Translations under genes and position numbers: made by a program | Shown here: positions 11,875-24,747 of the stretch, piece by piece | Position numbering within the stretch: the first letter of the stretch is position 1 | Layout of the letters: each line of letters begins with the position of its first letter | DNA from: Paramacrobiotus metropolitanus | Lineage: Eukaryota > Tardigrada > Eutardigrada > Parachela > Macrobiotidae | Length of the DNA stretch: 64,000 nt | Reading direction: 5' to 3' | NCBI RefSeq assembly: GCF_019649055.1 | Contig: NW_026570307.1 | Location: 434,001-498,000, forward strand | Notes under the pieces: model-generated | Database searches by the model: none | What the model was told of the DNA's origin: nothing | What the model saw: only the letters and a program-made list of their open reading frames with translations

Positions 11875-12749
11875 GGCGTCCACACACGGCGTGGATGTCG
11901 TCGATGTGGTTAGAGAGAGTCGAGAGACGATGATTTATTTATGTGACAAATATTGTGCTTGTAATTCAGAGAAGGCTTTATGGTTGGTACATAAATTTTG
12001 CCTTTCTGCGTGGCTTCGGTCGGGGTTACTTTGAGGAATGAGAACGATGTCTGGAAAAAAAGGAATTTTCTTCTCGTGTAGCTGGTGATTTGGTGTCGGG
12101 GGATATTTTGTGTTCGCAGTGAAAATAAAAAATTCGCAGATGATTCGTGTGCTGCGTATAATCATACTGAAATTTGGTGACGTTTCACGTGCATACGCTT
12201 CCTTTCCATTACATTTACATTTTGTACAATTAATTTTTTAAATATCAAATTACCCATTGATATTATTGAAAATTCTTTCTTCACCGCATGATAGTTTGTG
12301 ACCTGCCTCCATATAATAATTATAATATTTTGATTTTGCTTCTAGTTAGAATGTTTTTATAATACAATTGTTATACACTGTCATTAATTTTAAAAACTTT
12401 CTTGAATGCTGTTTTGTTTTGCTTTCGTTTCCTGATTTTATGTCGATTAGTAATTGTTCTTAGGCATAAATGTTCCTAATCAACCCAAGATTCCCAGAAG
12501 GGAACCGGTAGGCGTTGTGAAATAAGAGTGCGAAACATGTAAATAATAGTCAGTCGTATTTCCAGCAGGAATAATAGAGACTCAAAGTTTTTGTTAAAGA
12601 AACAACTTAATTATTATGAGTGAGTGCCGGTCAAATCGCATCCAACAACAACATTTTTATTTGCTTCACCTCCGCATCTGCTTATTCAAACTGCCAATTT
12701 TTTAAAAATGTTTCCAGTGATAAACATATCAATACATTCATAAACCATT
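11875..12749. other. convergent intergenic region (FDX2 / MAK16 3' ends)
   Basis: AT-rich DNA between two convergent genes that holds their 3' untranslated regions and termination signals. aataaaa stands near 12122 for FDX2. No further gene is visible. Confidence 0.5.
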
Positions 12750-14268
12750 TCAATTTTTCTGCTTTGTTCGACTGGTAGACGGCTCGGTCTCGTACTCAAT
12801 CTCCACCCGGGCCCGTTTTTTCCTGAACAGCGGCGTCACGACCTCCGTTTCCCTCTCTTCTTCTTCCTCCTCCTCTTCCTCTTCTTCCGCATCATCCATT
12901 TCATAATCCTCCATCTCCGCATCACTCTCGTCGAAATCCTCCACATACTGCACATTCCCCACATCCTCATCGTCCTCCTCTTCCTCCATATCCTGCTCTT
13001 CATCCCCGTCCACCTCTTCCAAATCACCCAGTGCCTTATCGAAAACTTTCTGGGGGAAATTGTAGATGTCCCCGTAGGTGCCCTGTTTGAGCCGCTCCAG
13101 CAGTTCCTTCTCGATGTTCTTCTCCAGATTGGCAGCACGGAGGGCTTTCTCTTCGCGCCGCTCTTCCCGGCGCTCGTGTTTCTTCTGAATGGGGACGAGT
13201 TTCTTCTGACGTTTCAGGACCAGTTTGCGCATGGTGATCAGGTACTGGGTGATTTTGGTCAGACGCTGCCGGCACTTGTGCCGCATCCATTTCGGCCAGT
13301 AGATTAAATGCTCGTTGATTTGCTTTAAGGCTTTTTCGTAGCTTTTCGATAACTAAAAGAATACCATCAAAACCATAAATAATGAAATTATCAAACGTTA
13401 TCCATAAAGTTAGTTTCGCAATAGGCCAGCATTTCAAGCAAACTGCAAGAAAAATATAACCGAAGAAACGAGAGATTTTTACGCAACAGTAACCACTAAA
13501 GCCTAAAATAAGTCCATATATATTACAAATTCACTTGAAACTCTGTCATAGCTTTCAAGCGCATTTCGTAAAAACGCATACATAAACTTTAATTAAGCAT
13601 ACCAGTATTTGCATATTTAATAACCTAAATCGAAGCCGTACAAATTTATCTGGGTAATCCGCCATACAATCTGCAAGTAATTGTCAAAGACAGAAAACGA
13701 TAAACCGCGAAAATGTCACAAAACAGCAAAATTGTTTTGATGCAAATTGTTATAACACCGACAAACGGCCAACCAGAGCGATACAAGAAAAATAAAAACT
13801 CAACATTTTGCTGTACCCGCGCGGCTCTTTTGCATTAAGTTAGACCATATACCGAAATGAAAATACAATTAAAGTACAGTATATTAATTATTATTAAAAT
13901 CAGTAAAAATCGCAAATCATACTGCGGTTCCCCAAACCCATTCACTTTTGGATGTTGTCAGCTAAACTACTGAAGCCACGACCAACTGCACATTCAAAGT
14001 AGCGATCCCAATAACTACGAACCTTAATTTTCTCCCAGGTTTTGGACGGGAAATGTGAACGTTCTGCGGTTTTCACAAAGAGATAGATGATGCCTTCCTC
14101 TTCGCGAACCGTGGCGTACTGACTATTGGCGAGCGGGCACGCAGTCTGGCAACATAATCCCGTCACGTTGTACTCATTCCGGCAGAACTTCTGCGTTTTT
14201 GTCGTCACTTTAAACGAACAAAACTGCTTGTTGAGAATACTCCAGACCACGTCGTCGGCCTGCGCCAT
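12750..14268 (-). CDS. MAK16: MAK16 ribosome biogenesis protein, two exons
   Basis: Nucleolar factor needed for 60S subunit (25S/28S and 5.8S rRNA) maturation. Exon 1 (14268-14023) encodes [20 protein letters not shown] and the cysteine-bearing [25 protein letters not shown], almost the family consensus. Exon 2 (13352-12750) starts LSKSYEKAL and continues [19 protein letters not shown] and [18 protein letters not shown] long Glu/Asp-rich tail ends in a basic KKRARVEI segment. The product is about 282 residues against about 300 in human. The junction keeps frame (EKIK|LSKSY). The upstream ATG-like extension at 14349 is a non-ATG artefact. Confidence 0.95.
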
Positions 14269-15248
14269 GATAAAAAAAGACCAGAGGAATGCTGAGATTG
14301 AAGAACTTGGCGTGCGGGTTCCGGTTTCGGTAGCTGAACTCACATTCAAGGATTCACAACAATATAATCAATTTAAAAACTTGGCAAGAGTTTAATTTAC
14401 GATTTACAACGGATCTCCCATTAATAACCCAAGTGCAAAATAAAACTTAGCAAAACTCATGAAGAACAGTAACTTATTATTTCACAATTCAAAGGAATAC
14501 TCGTACTAAAAACGATAAAACTCATAAAAGCCGCTTTCGCTCCGACTTCCGGTTATGAACTAGTGGCGTCTAGTGCTAGCGCAAGTGCCGGCAAGAGTGT
14601 ACCGATAAAGTTAAACGCGTTCACTCGCTGTATGTTGCACTCTATCTATACAATACTTACTTTCACTTTTTGACTCGCTAGTTTAAAACTTATTTTAACT
14701 TAAAATGACAGTTTTGTTTTTTAGAGTCGAGATTTTGTTCTCGTATCGCACTGCGGAAAGTCTCCTACGGAAGGGGTTATGTAATGCAATATTTTGATGT
14801 GCAGGCATAAGGATTGCTCACATGGTCAGTACTCAATGTTCTCACAGCACAATCCTAAATCATAATTATATAACTTTATCCACATTTATTCAGATTTCGG
14901 ATTAACAACATTCACGGGCAAAACTTTATCGGAAAAGAACCAATACCGGTACTTTAACGGCTAGAGTATGGTATTGACAGAAAGCTTAAAAAAATTAAAA
15001 CGCTGCGCGCCTGTTCCAGCAACGAACACTGGCAAAAACTGGTAGTATTCAGTATATAGCAGACTGTACACAGAGCAGACAGAAACAGCAAAAACAAAAA
15101 CGCCATGCTAATTAAAAAATCAAAATGAAGATAAAATCAACAACTGCCACAAGTTCAAAGAAATTTTGACAACAGAAATTTGAGACGTACCATCAAATGA
15201 TATGGTTTCCAAACAAATAATATATCACAAATAACTCAGAGATCATTT
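14269..15248. other. intergenic between EXTL3 3' end and MAK16 5' end
   Basis: Holds the MAK16 promoter side (near 14270-14400) and the EXTL3 3' untranslated region. Both genes run on the minus strand. No additional coding signal is recognised; one TACTCGTA octamer occurs near 14503. Confidence 0.5.
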
Positions 15249-18200
15249 CTAGATAATTTTGTAGCACTTCTGCTTATCAGCCGGGATTCTGGTCTTAAAC
15301 AGCACAGAGTCGGCTCGAAACTGTGTGTTTAAAAGAGGCATATAGCCGTAGATTTTTTCAAAATACTGGATACATAAATGCCGTTCAGTGAAGTGCGAAT
15401 CGTCTTCCCAAAGGCTGATTGGGCATTCCGGACAACGAAATGTCCAGCGTGATGTTACTTTGATCGGTGGTCTCCGCGTTATATGCGCCACCAAGAAGTT
15501 CTACAAGTCACAACACTGACACTAAGTGCATTTATATGTATCATGTATGTATAAAATACTGTATCTCACCAATGCAATATCTTCGCAGTTCATAAATTCA
15601 TCCACCTTTGCTCGAATCTGAGCCGGCATGGCATACGTATACTGATACATGTAATACTGCAAAAGTGGGAAATTAAGTAAAGTTAGTTGGAAGCAATATC
15701 AGTTTTTTTCTAAAACGAACCTTGTGAAAAAATGCAGCACCGGTTAATATCATGGACAATTCACATGTATAATTGGAGTTATACAACCACGATCCATATT
15801 TCGAATCCCAGGCGTGATAACGCGCCGGAAACCCAACAATCCTGTCGCGATTTTCTCGCCATACTCGGAAGGCGAAATTGATTTCATCGTGACGCAGCTG
15901 AATGTCGTCATCCATGCTGAGCACGGCTTCGGTCTCGATCACATTCAACGGCAAGAACCGATTGTTCAAGCTGTTTACTTCAGCTTTATGAATCTAAGAA
16001 ATACAAAACAGTTAACCTGTCGCAAACAAATAATCAGAATTAATTACTACATATCATAATAAATAACAGCTTTACAGTCGTCTTGGGTCAAGGCTCTTGG
16101 CCGAGTATGAAGACTCACATGTATGGCAACATGAATTTTAGGAAGAGTTAACGCTTCAGAAGGATCCAGGGGACTGTTCCAGACTACCACGACCTTATTC
16201 AAATGGGCAAGATTGTTTAAACGACTGAGAGTGGCTGACAAAATGGATTCCCGCTGATAGGTCAAGATCACAACTGTAATAAGAAGGCGAAAAATGCATA
16301 TTGCATCAAAGCAAATAGTTTATAAATTACTCATGTCAAAATAATACACGAAACACAAAATGGAATATAGTTTCAAGCAGTAATGTGTGAAGTACAAATT
16401 AGCACAAATATATGACCACAAAACCAACAAACCCGTAAATTGCTCCCGCGGCGAATTTCCGCCTAGTGCTTCGCTGAATTCCGCACCGGATCCACCGGCT
16501 CCATCAGCGATGGGCCGAAACCCAAACTCTGAGCCCTTAAATTTGGCATCCCCCGGCATTTCAGACCCAAATGGTCTATAGGGAAACAGCGCTCCCGCGT
16601 CGAAATACACATTCCAAGCTTCGTACCGATCCAGTCCCGTCGATGAAAAATTTCTCTGGAACACATCCGACGGTAACGGTGCCTCCACCGGGCCGACATT
16701 CTCTTCCAAATCCGATCGCTGCACCGTTTGCCATACTGGCTGGAACGTGCTATTAAAAATATCCACTAGTTTCACATCCGCCACACTCTTCGCGGGAATA
16801 TTTAACCGGAAACGAATAGTATCGATCATGGCGCTGACAATGACACTGGGCGAGGAGAAATAGGTTTCCCACGTCCGACGCCCGTGTCCACGATATCGCA
16901 TAATATCCTCATCGCGAATTGTACGCAGCAAGGTTAAGACTTCTGGTGCACGGGCTTTAGGAAGCCGAATCACCGCTTTGGACCAATCAATATTCTCAGA
17001 GAAAGGCAGATTTACGGCACCAAGTACGACCGGAATAGCACCGGTTTTCAGGCCTAAGATGATGTACTTCACTGCTTCCGAATCCCACTCGGAAGTTGGC
17101 AAGACCAGCGAGAAGGTGGATCGGGAAAAATTCAGTTCCGGATGCTCGCAGTAACACCAAGTGTTGGTATGGCAAGCTGAATCATTTAATGCAGCTTCGC
17201 ATGTGAATTTCAAAACGGAATCGTCAGGATTTTGTGTTGTGTTCAAAGCGCGAATTACAGTCTGGTCTTGCGGAGAGGGAAGCACATCCATGTACCGGGC
17301 GTGAAAATAAATGAAATTCGGCCTTCGAGCCGGCACCTATGATAAAAGAGAACTTTGGATCTGATACAACACAGTCAAAATACCTAAACCCAGTTTGTCT
17401 CATAATTATTACGATATTTTTTTTAAAAATTCGCTGCGTTAGTGGTGCATAACTCAGCCGCAAAAATGATTGTTTTAACAAATACATTTCTTAATTTCCA
17501 TTAGAACCAGTACAGTTCATGATAATGGTGGCGGTGGAAATCACAAACCATTTCACTACGATGCACGTATTAAATAATGTTTTGGCTCTAGCGAGTACCG
17601 ACTCACCGCATACGTTAAACCAAGGATATGTTACTTAGTTGGACACAACATGTGCTTATGAAAAGTTTCGTATTTAACCAACAAATAAACTTCGCAATAG
17701 GCTTGCAGCTGAACTTTCGGAAAACGTTTGCCAGGTGTGCATAAACATTAATCGTATGTTGTTCCAATGGGTACACTACAGTAAATCTAACCATAAGTTC
17801 ACCTGCGACGGCAAATAATCCATCCCTGTGGACACCATCCCGAAATGGTCAAAAACGAGAGGCAGATCAAAACGCTGGCGAAAGGAAGGCAAACCTTCCC
17901 CGGCCAGCATGGCCAAGCCGGCATCAAAACGGACATCTTTCAAATCGTTTTCCAGCAAGACAACCAAATGATTCCGACCATCGCCTTTCCAGTAAGCGGA
18001 TGTCGAGATTCTTGTCAAATCCGATTTGGAACAAACGGGAAGGATGAACAAGCAAGCTTTATTGGCATCGGAAGAAATATACACTGATTTTTGGAGGGCT
18101 GTTACAAAAGCTGTAGCATGTTGCGAGTTACAACCACTAATCAGACGATTATCCAAGTAGAACGCAAAATCCCAGAATAACGGGCATCGCGAGTAATCAA

Positions 18201-19204
18201 AACATTCATCCATAGTGCAGGACTGGAAAGATTTCGCGGACGAGATCAAAGAATTTTCTCTGGAGAGAACAGTAAAATTTTAATGATTTCAACATTAGCA
18301 TAGTGAACATGTACTAATCCCTGGGCACTTTGTGTACCGGAAAAAAACCATAATCAGTGATACCTTCGTAGAAAATCATTCTACAACATACGCATGCGCT
18401 AATCTCTCTTAAGTTTAAAACAAATTCCTGAAGAATGTGAAATCAGCGGAAAAAGTGTGATGGCAGTTTTACCTGTTAATGTTCTGGCTGATTAAGCGCA
18501 GAGGCTGCTCAACTTTCGGCATACGACGATGCTGCAGCTCAGCCTGCTCAATTTTGGAGTGTTTTATGGAGGTGATCAGCTCTTGTTTAGTGGAATTCAG
18601 TCGAAAAATTTCTAATCTGAATTCTTCGATCTGCTTATTCTGATCGTCCAGATCCTGCAGGGATAATGCAATCTTCTTTTCCAATTCCCGAAGTCGTCTC
18701 AAAACCGACTGCTCAATCTGGCGCAGGTCTATAAAACAAATGAAAATGGGTGGTTTTGCACTATCAAGGAAATTGCAGCTATAAGTGCAGGCGCAGTCAC
18801 TAATTTTGTAAGCATACTGAATAATTATTTCAAATTTAGAGCTCAAAACTGTCCTACTCACTTTTCACACAGATATGTATACGGAATTTAACCCTATCCA
18901 CTAAACTAAACCTTCTAAACGCAAATGAAAGGCAAAATTGCTAAGCGAAGAAATGAGATAAACTACAAATACACACAGATAACTCATGCATATTTATCAA
19001 CATGACCTTAACTTTTATCATACCTGGAAGATGCGTGCACAGACTGGTGGCATCCATTTCGCAGATTAATGTTTCTTCCGAATCACGCATAGGCGTTGAT
19101 TCCGCTGCGTTCTCCTGCGGAACTCTGTTCATCAAATACAGAATTCCGATCACACTTACGAATGCAGCAACAAAACAAACAGCGGCAATCGTAAACTGCT
19201 TCAT
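15249..19204 (-). CDS. EXTL3: exostosin-like glycosyltransferase EXTL3, eight exons
   Basis: Golgi type-II membrane enzyme that adds the first GlcNAc to the proteoglycan linker and so starts heparan sulfate chains. Exons 19204-19024, 18728-18473, 18259-17803, 17336-16433, 16273-16119, 15993-15721, 15656-15570 and 15500-15249 keep frame throughout, giving about 854 residues (human 919). Seen in order: membrane anchor ([19 protein letters not shown]), coiled coil ([19 protein letters not shown]), the exostosin region beginning ECFDYSRCP, and [23 protein letters not shown]64 domain follows with [18 protein letters not shown], the metal-binding SMDDD and [22 protein letters not shown], ending [15 protein letters not shown]. 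The last three motifs are nearly identical to EXTL3. It is head-to-head with PSMB6. Confidence 0.95.
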
Positions 19205-19909
19205 CTTTCTAGCCGCTCGGTTGTCAGCCAGGAGAAAATTTCACAGTTTCAGGCTTTTAGCAGTTGCAAATTAGCAAATACTCCAGCATCAGCATGTTAT
19301 TGTACTTGTAACAATGCTATTATGATATTATTTTGTCAGGCTCAGCGCTGCTTCAGCAGGAGAAATCCCGAAGCTGATGAAAACCAGGGTCCAGAATCCC
19401 CGATCATAAACGGAACTAACATAAGCCCTCATTTTATAGGATCTATAATTTGCCACTTCGATGTAGCAAACCATATAACGAAAATCAAATAAGTACCAAA
19501 CTAACAATTCGACTCAAATAAACTTTTTGAACGTAAAAAATAAAGGCAAAAGCTGGAGAATGCGAGTGCCGAGCGGAGCTAGGCTTCGGGGGAAGGATGC
19601 AAAAGTAGCGCGGATCCGCCAGCAGACGCGCCTAGTAAATGTGATGCGCAAGGATCATCACGACACGCCACCATGCATGATTTTGCAGTTCTGAACTGAT
19701 ACAGTTTGCTGTTTGCAGTTTTTTTTCTGTCACAAACTGCCAGCCAGTTTTAGAAATTCCGATTTCAAATCATTTGTTCTTTTCGCCGATGGTCAAATGA
19801 CTGATCTTCTCCTGATTATCGACAATTCCACATAATTATCTGTTAAACTATCGCTTGAGCTTGTGCGTGAAAATTTTTGTAAGGTTATCACTGTACCCCG
19901 GAGAAAAGC
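19205..19909. promoter_or_regulatory. divergent promoter region EXTL3 / PSMB6
   Basis: 705 bp between the two start codons of oppositely transcribed genes, so both promoters must lie here. There is no TATA box at an obvious distance and no coding signal. Confidence 0.5.
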
Positions 19910-21730
19910 ATGGAGCCCGTAGTAGGATATAACTATCTCGCGAAGGAAGATGATTTCGTTATGACACCAATTTCCACAGGGGTATGGAGTATTTTCTGGT
20001 CTAATCCATTTACATTCATCATCAAACAGTTATGCGTATCAAACATCAAACAGTTATGTGTATCTGTAACTTTAACAGACGACCATCGTGGCTGTCGAAT
20101 ACGATGATGGCACGGATTCGGGAGTGGTGTTTGGTGCGGACTCACGAACAACATCGGGGTACGCGCGGAAAATATGCAATAATTTGCTCAGGCCAACTTT
20201 TAAGATTGTGTATTTTTGTAGGACTTATGTTAGCAACCGATTTACGGACAAATTAACACACGTGACACAGAACATTTACTGCTGTCGATCTGGTTCAGCA
20301 GCGGATACTCAGGCCATTGCGGATATTGTATCCTACCATTTGGGACTTCTTGAGTAAGTGACTGTAAGTCCGCATGTACTGTAGGCTTGTAGCCTGTAGA
20401 TATTTTGAATGATTTTTGTTATGGGTTGTTGCAGACAACATGATCATTGTTAACTGATTTATCCAACACAATAGCATTAATTGTACACGCATAAGATGTT
20501 TCGTTGGTTCATTGTGGATAAATGTTTCGCTGGCTTTGAATTATAGTTTTTGAAGCTGTGTTATTTATGCAGGGTGCAAACTGGTGAAGCTCCACGAGTT
20601 CGGGTTGCTGCGAAGCTTTTTCAAGAGCTGTGCTACAATAATCGGGATGATTTAACAGCCGGGATTATCTGTGCCGGATGGGATCGCTACGAAGGCGGGC
20701 AGGTATGTACATGCACGACTGTAGTTCAAGCAAATCATTTTGTAACTGAGTTAGTTTCAGTGCACATTTTTGTTGCTTGACTGGGATTATTCAAAATGTG
20801 GGACCTTAGGTCGTGCGATAATCTTTTGACTGTGCTATTCGAGTTTGTGGTAGTTGCGTTATTTCACGTTGTACAGGCTATAGGGATCGAGTAAACATGT
20901 GTCGTAATGAAAAGTGCTTATTTTTGCAATTATTTATTGCCTATTGCTTTTACTTCGTTCCGCAAGCAGTTTTTTCCCGAAAGAGAACCTTTTCACCAGT
21001 TTGAATGTGTTGTACGTAGAATACGACTGTATTTTGGTTGTCATACGCGGAACTTGGAAGTATGGGGTTGATTTTGTGTCGCAGTGCTTAGAATATAAGG
21101 AAGCGTTGTTTTACGTCCATCGCTTTTTCCCTTATTTGCAGTGCTATACCATCCCTCTTGGAGGTATGTGCATGCGGCAGCCGGTGGCCATGGGAGGTTC
21201 CGGAAGTACTTACGTGTACGGTTACGTCGACCAGAATTATCGCAAGGGAATGAACAAGGCCCAGTGTATGCAGTTTGTGGCCAACTGTAAGTATTGTATT
21301 TTACTGTAGGAGTTCTGTTCGAATTTCGCTGGTACACTAGGGTACTTCTAATGTCTTTACTTGGGCTGCTGTAGCCTCGGGCCGGCATACGGCAGTTTCG
21401 TTTAAGTGGTCAGGTCGAGTTAATTGAATGTTGAGGTGAATCTGATAGATGTCGTGGCCAATCGTTTTCTTCCAATTAATACATGCATAATTTTGCGTAA
21501 TACTCGTATTATTCAAATTCATCGATGGCATCTGACAAGCGGTGGCATCTGACACTGCCCCGTTCGTATTACCTATGTATTTAATAATATTATGTGTTTT
21601 AGATGTGAGTTTGGCAATGAATCGCGATAACGCCAGTGGTGGAGTTGTTCGTTTGGCAGCCATCAATAAAGCCGGCATCGAACGAGTGAATCTACTGGAC
21701 AAACAGATTCCGCAGCACTGGCAGGATTAG
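19910..21730 (+). CDS. PSMB6: 20S proteasome subunit beta-1 (caspase-like), six exons
   Basis: Catalytic subunit of the 20S core that cleaves after acidic residues. Exons 19910-19981, 20079-20158, 20222-20353, 20573-20702, 21142-21286 and 21603-21730 give 228 residues (human 239). Exon 1 is exactly the 24-residue propeptide ending STG. The mature N-terminal threonine opens exon 2 (TTIVAVEY), so an intron marks the autocleavage site. Conserved signatures follow: [15 protein letters not shown] with the catalytic lysine, [36 protein letters not shown] and [16 protein letters not shown]. The mature chain carries about three extra residues in [10 protein letters not shown] compared with FDGGVV in human. 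Confidence 0.95.
20020..20064. repeat. tandem 21-nt duplication in PSMB6 intron 1
   Basis: catcaaacagttatg(c/t)gtatc occurs twice with a 24-bp period and one mismatch. It is a recent local slippage-type duplication inside an intron. Confidence 0.8.
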
Positions 21731-21953
21731 AAAAGCAGTCATTCTTGTTCTCATTATTTTTATTTAATACATTTCTTACATTATTCATATTCGATAATTT
21801 GTCCGTTTCCAGCGGCAAAATTTTGTCTTGAGCTACGCAACTTAAATGGATAACAACGTCTGTAAAAATTAAAAACAAAGAAATAAATTTTATTCCGGAT
21901 CCGAAACGCACATAAATGAGTTAACTCTACCGGAGATTAATATGTTAAAAGCG

Positions 21954-22933
21954 TCATGCCTGCTCCAGCTCCACTAATACACCGCCGCAATCCTTTGGGT
22001 GTAAGAATACAACAGGTTTGCCATGCGCACCAATCTTTGTGCCGCCGTCGCCCAACACCCGCAGGTTTTTCGCTTTGACTGACTTCAACGCCGCGTCAAT
22101 GTTGTCCACTTCTATGCAAATGTGGTGGATGCCGCCGCTTTTGTTTTTGTCCAAAAAACCCTGAATGGGACTGTTTTTCCCCAGAGGATGGAGTAGCTGA
22201 AAACAATTAAAATTATGTCTGCAACGCAAAAGCAATAATGTCACCGGAAATAAGTAATGGCGAGTATGCTAAACGGCTCATGGATGATGGATTCATGCAA
22301 TTTTCGTTCCAGCTATTTCCAGAATACGAATACAGTAATAAAGCACACAAAATACCAACTGTTACGAGTAGATATCTACCCGTAGTGTCTACCAAGTTAG
22401 TACTTACCAACACCGCATCGCAATCGCAGTCTGTTAATGGCTACACCATAGTTCCATACCTCTATTTTGGAATTTGGAAGCTCCACGAAAACTGTGTACA
22501 CGCCATGTTCAGGAAGCTCCTATCAGAATATTTTTCTTCATTATTAACTGCATTTCACGAGTTATTAGTTATCGTGATCTTGTTTGGAAAATAATTCACG
22601 TGCGTACAATCAGTATTCGCTTACAGTCACTTCACTGACTTTGGCACCCAAAACATTTTTGTACATCTCTGCCGACGCTTTCAAGTCAGGAGTGGCAACA
22701 GCAACATGGTTCAGCTTTCCCAACTTCCAGACCTGCAATTTCCATTTCAACAAAGCCAGCTTAAAACAGACGGCAAATCAAGAGCTAAAGAGCAGATCAA
22801 AAGTCTACTGTTTAAATCCGATGTACAGTATTCGTACATCGGACTGCGAAGATCCACTTAGCGCTCGTGCGGACTGCATCGGACGAACAAGAGCAGCGGA
22901 GCGAATAAGAAATTCGGAGATCCCTTTTATCAT
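21954..22933 (-). CDS. MCEE: methylmalonyl-CoA epimerase, mitochondrial, four exons
   Basis: Interconverts (S)- and (R)-methylmalonyl-CoA in propionate degradation in the mitochondrial matrix. Exons 22933-22838, 22732-22625, 22519-22460 and 22196-21954, all phase 0, give 168 residues (human 176). Exon 1 is an arginine- and serine-bearing presequence (MIKGISEFLIRSAALVRPMQ). The vicinal-oxygen-chelate fold follows: VWKLGKLNHVAVATPDL with a metal-ligand His, ELPEHGVYTVFVELPNSKIE, LLHPLGKNSPIQGFL, GGIHHICIEVDNI and GKPVVFLHPKDCGGVLVELEQA. The C-terminal third is nearly identical to animal orthologues. The 3' end lies 223 bp from PSMB6, convergent; the 5' end is divergent with NDUFB5. Confidence 0.95.
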
Positions 22934-23435
22934 TTTCCTAACAGAGTCGAAACAGAATTCGAATAATTTCAGACTTATGGCTGCACCCAGCGAAATGTAG
23001 CAAAACTGAAAACAGTTCGGAATTGCAATCTTTGCACTTTGTATATGTCGATCAGCTGCTTTTTCACTGGCAGGCAGTAGCGCTGACTGCCTTTGCTAGT
23101 CCACTACATAGGCGGTCTGCACTGCGACACAGTGCATAAAGTTAAGCACCAGTTTCTAATTCCCACGAGCCGCCCAGAATGTAGCTCGGCTCGTTGTGCC
23201 ATACACCTCGCCTGCTTTTTGGGCCAGCTCCAGCTGTCGATTTCCAAACTGTACTAGGAGTCTTGTTGTTGGCAGAGTCTTGTTGTTGGCAACGATTTTT
23301 TCTGCAACATTCAACAAGAAAAACATCTGAAACCCTGGCTCATAGTAACTTCGTTTTGCTAGTTTATAATTCTTGCAAAATTTGTTTTGATCGACTGGGG
23401 CCACTGGGCCAGAATTTACTCCAGAAAGGCATCCG
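22934..23435. promoter_or_regulatory. divergent promoter region MCEE / NDUFB5
   Basis: 502 bp separate the start codons of two oppositely transcribed mitochondrial-protein genes. A bidirectional promoter is inferred from position only. Long open frames crossing it on both strands are non-ATG shadows. Confidence 0.5.
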
Positions 23436-24747
23436 GTGACCAACAGAATGGCGCTATGTTTGCAAGGTCTTCGCTTGCTCAGCCAACGAGCTCCCACGCA
23501 GACCAGTCGTCCCATTTTTCTCCTGGCTCTTCGCTCGCAGTCATCCCTGTCTCCGCTTGCACCAATACGTACGGCGCAGCACCATAGTCCTCTGCCCATC
23601 GTTTTCAAGCGGAATATGGCTGGCAAGCGTCTATTTGTGATTATGCCCTCCCGTTATGTGTGGCGTCGATGGAAACAATCCTTGCATTTCTTCATCATGC
23701 TTGGTGTAATTCCTCTGACGGCGTTTACGACTTATCTTAATATGAAGTATGGCGAAGCGGAGCTGGCCGAAATTCCGGAAGGATACTATCCGAAAGAGTG
23801 GGAATACCATAAGAACCCCACCTCCAGATTCTTAGTGAAGTGAGTGACGAGTGTATATGATTAACTGGCTCAGCATTACCAAAGTAATGAATGGTGGTAA
23901 GTTAGATCATAATTTTCGCTTGTCGTTGTGGTTATTGCTTCTGCATCAGTTTGTGTCTAGTTCTTCTGCGAAATATTCTTAAACATTCATTTCTTAAATA
24001 GCTTTCTGGCAGATTTGACATCGTACTGCATGTACTAGTCACTAGTGGGTAATTTTTCCTTTTAGTTTTTAGTTGTAGTTTTCAGTGTTTTATAATGCAT
24101 AATGCATTCCAGAATTTGAATTTTAGGCAGCGATTTTGTTGAAACTATATACTGCGCTTTTCCCTCGATTATGGATGTGCTACATATCTAGTTTTAAATA
24201 ATAAACTTTTGAATAATAATCAGTTTTTGTTTACAAAAATAATTACTGAAACTTGCAAAGTTAACTCGTTGAAAACGAAATCATATTGTTTGATGATATG
24301 GATTTTCTGGATTGTGGTCGGATTGTGGTCGTATTTCGCACTCTACCGTCTCTACGATACGAGTATTCTGTATTTCCTTTAAAAGCGTGCTACAGTAGAT
24401 TGGTAAAGATTTGCATTCCTAAAAATTACTTATAATGCTAGTTTACACAGTATTAGACTTCTGAATTCGCACTCTGTAGTCTGTAATATTTAATTTTCCG
24501 ACGTAGGTACTGGATTCAACAACCACAGGAATGGTACGAACGTTTGATGCATATTATGAGCGCGGAAATGGACAAAATGCGGATGTCGCGTTTAGAAAAC
24601 AAGATCGATGCTCTGCAAACAGAGCGCCAGGACTACCAGGGTTACTTCTGGGCACGTGGTGGGCCTTCCTATTACCAGGAACAACATCGCGATAAATTCC
24701 AGCGTTATTTCGAAGAAACAGCCACTGGCCTGCACCCTATGAAATAA
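23436..24747 (+). CDS. NDUFB5: NADH dehydrogenase complex I accessory subunit NDUFB5 (SGDH), two exons
   Basis: Membrane-arm accessory subunit of mitochondrial complex I. Exons 23436-23839 and 24507-24747 join in frame (FLVK|YWIQQPQEWYERLM), giving 214 residues, or 210 if the second ATG at 23448 is used (human 189). The N-terminus is an Arg/Ser-rich presequence. GKRLFVIMPSRYVWRRW is followed by a single membrane segment (HFFIMLGVIPLTAFTTYLN) and then AELAEIPEGYYPKEWEYHKNP, the hallmark of NDUFB5. The rest is hydrophilic and helical, as in the family. Confidence 0.93.

Noticed and set aside
12836-13138. Arg/Trp-rich open frame overlapping MAK16 exon 2
   Set aside because: It is a frame shadow of the Glu/Asp-rich MAK16 tail; the MAK16 frame is conserved and this one is not.
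23156-23626. 156-codon minus-strand frame upstream of NDUFB5
   Set aside because: It overlaps the divergent promoter and the NDUFB5 presequence, starts within conserved coding sequence and resembles nothing.
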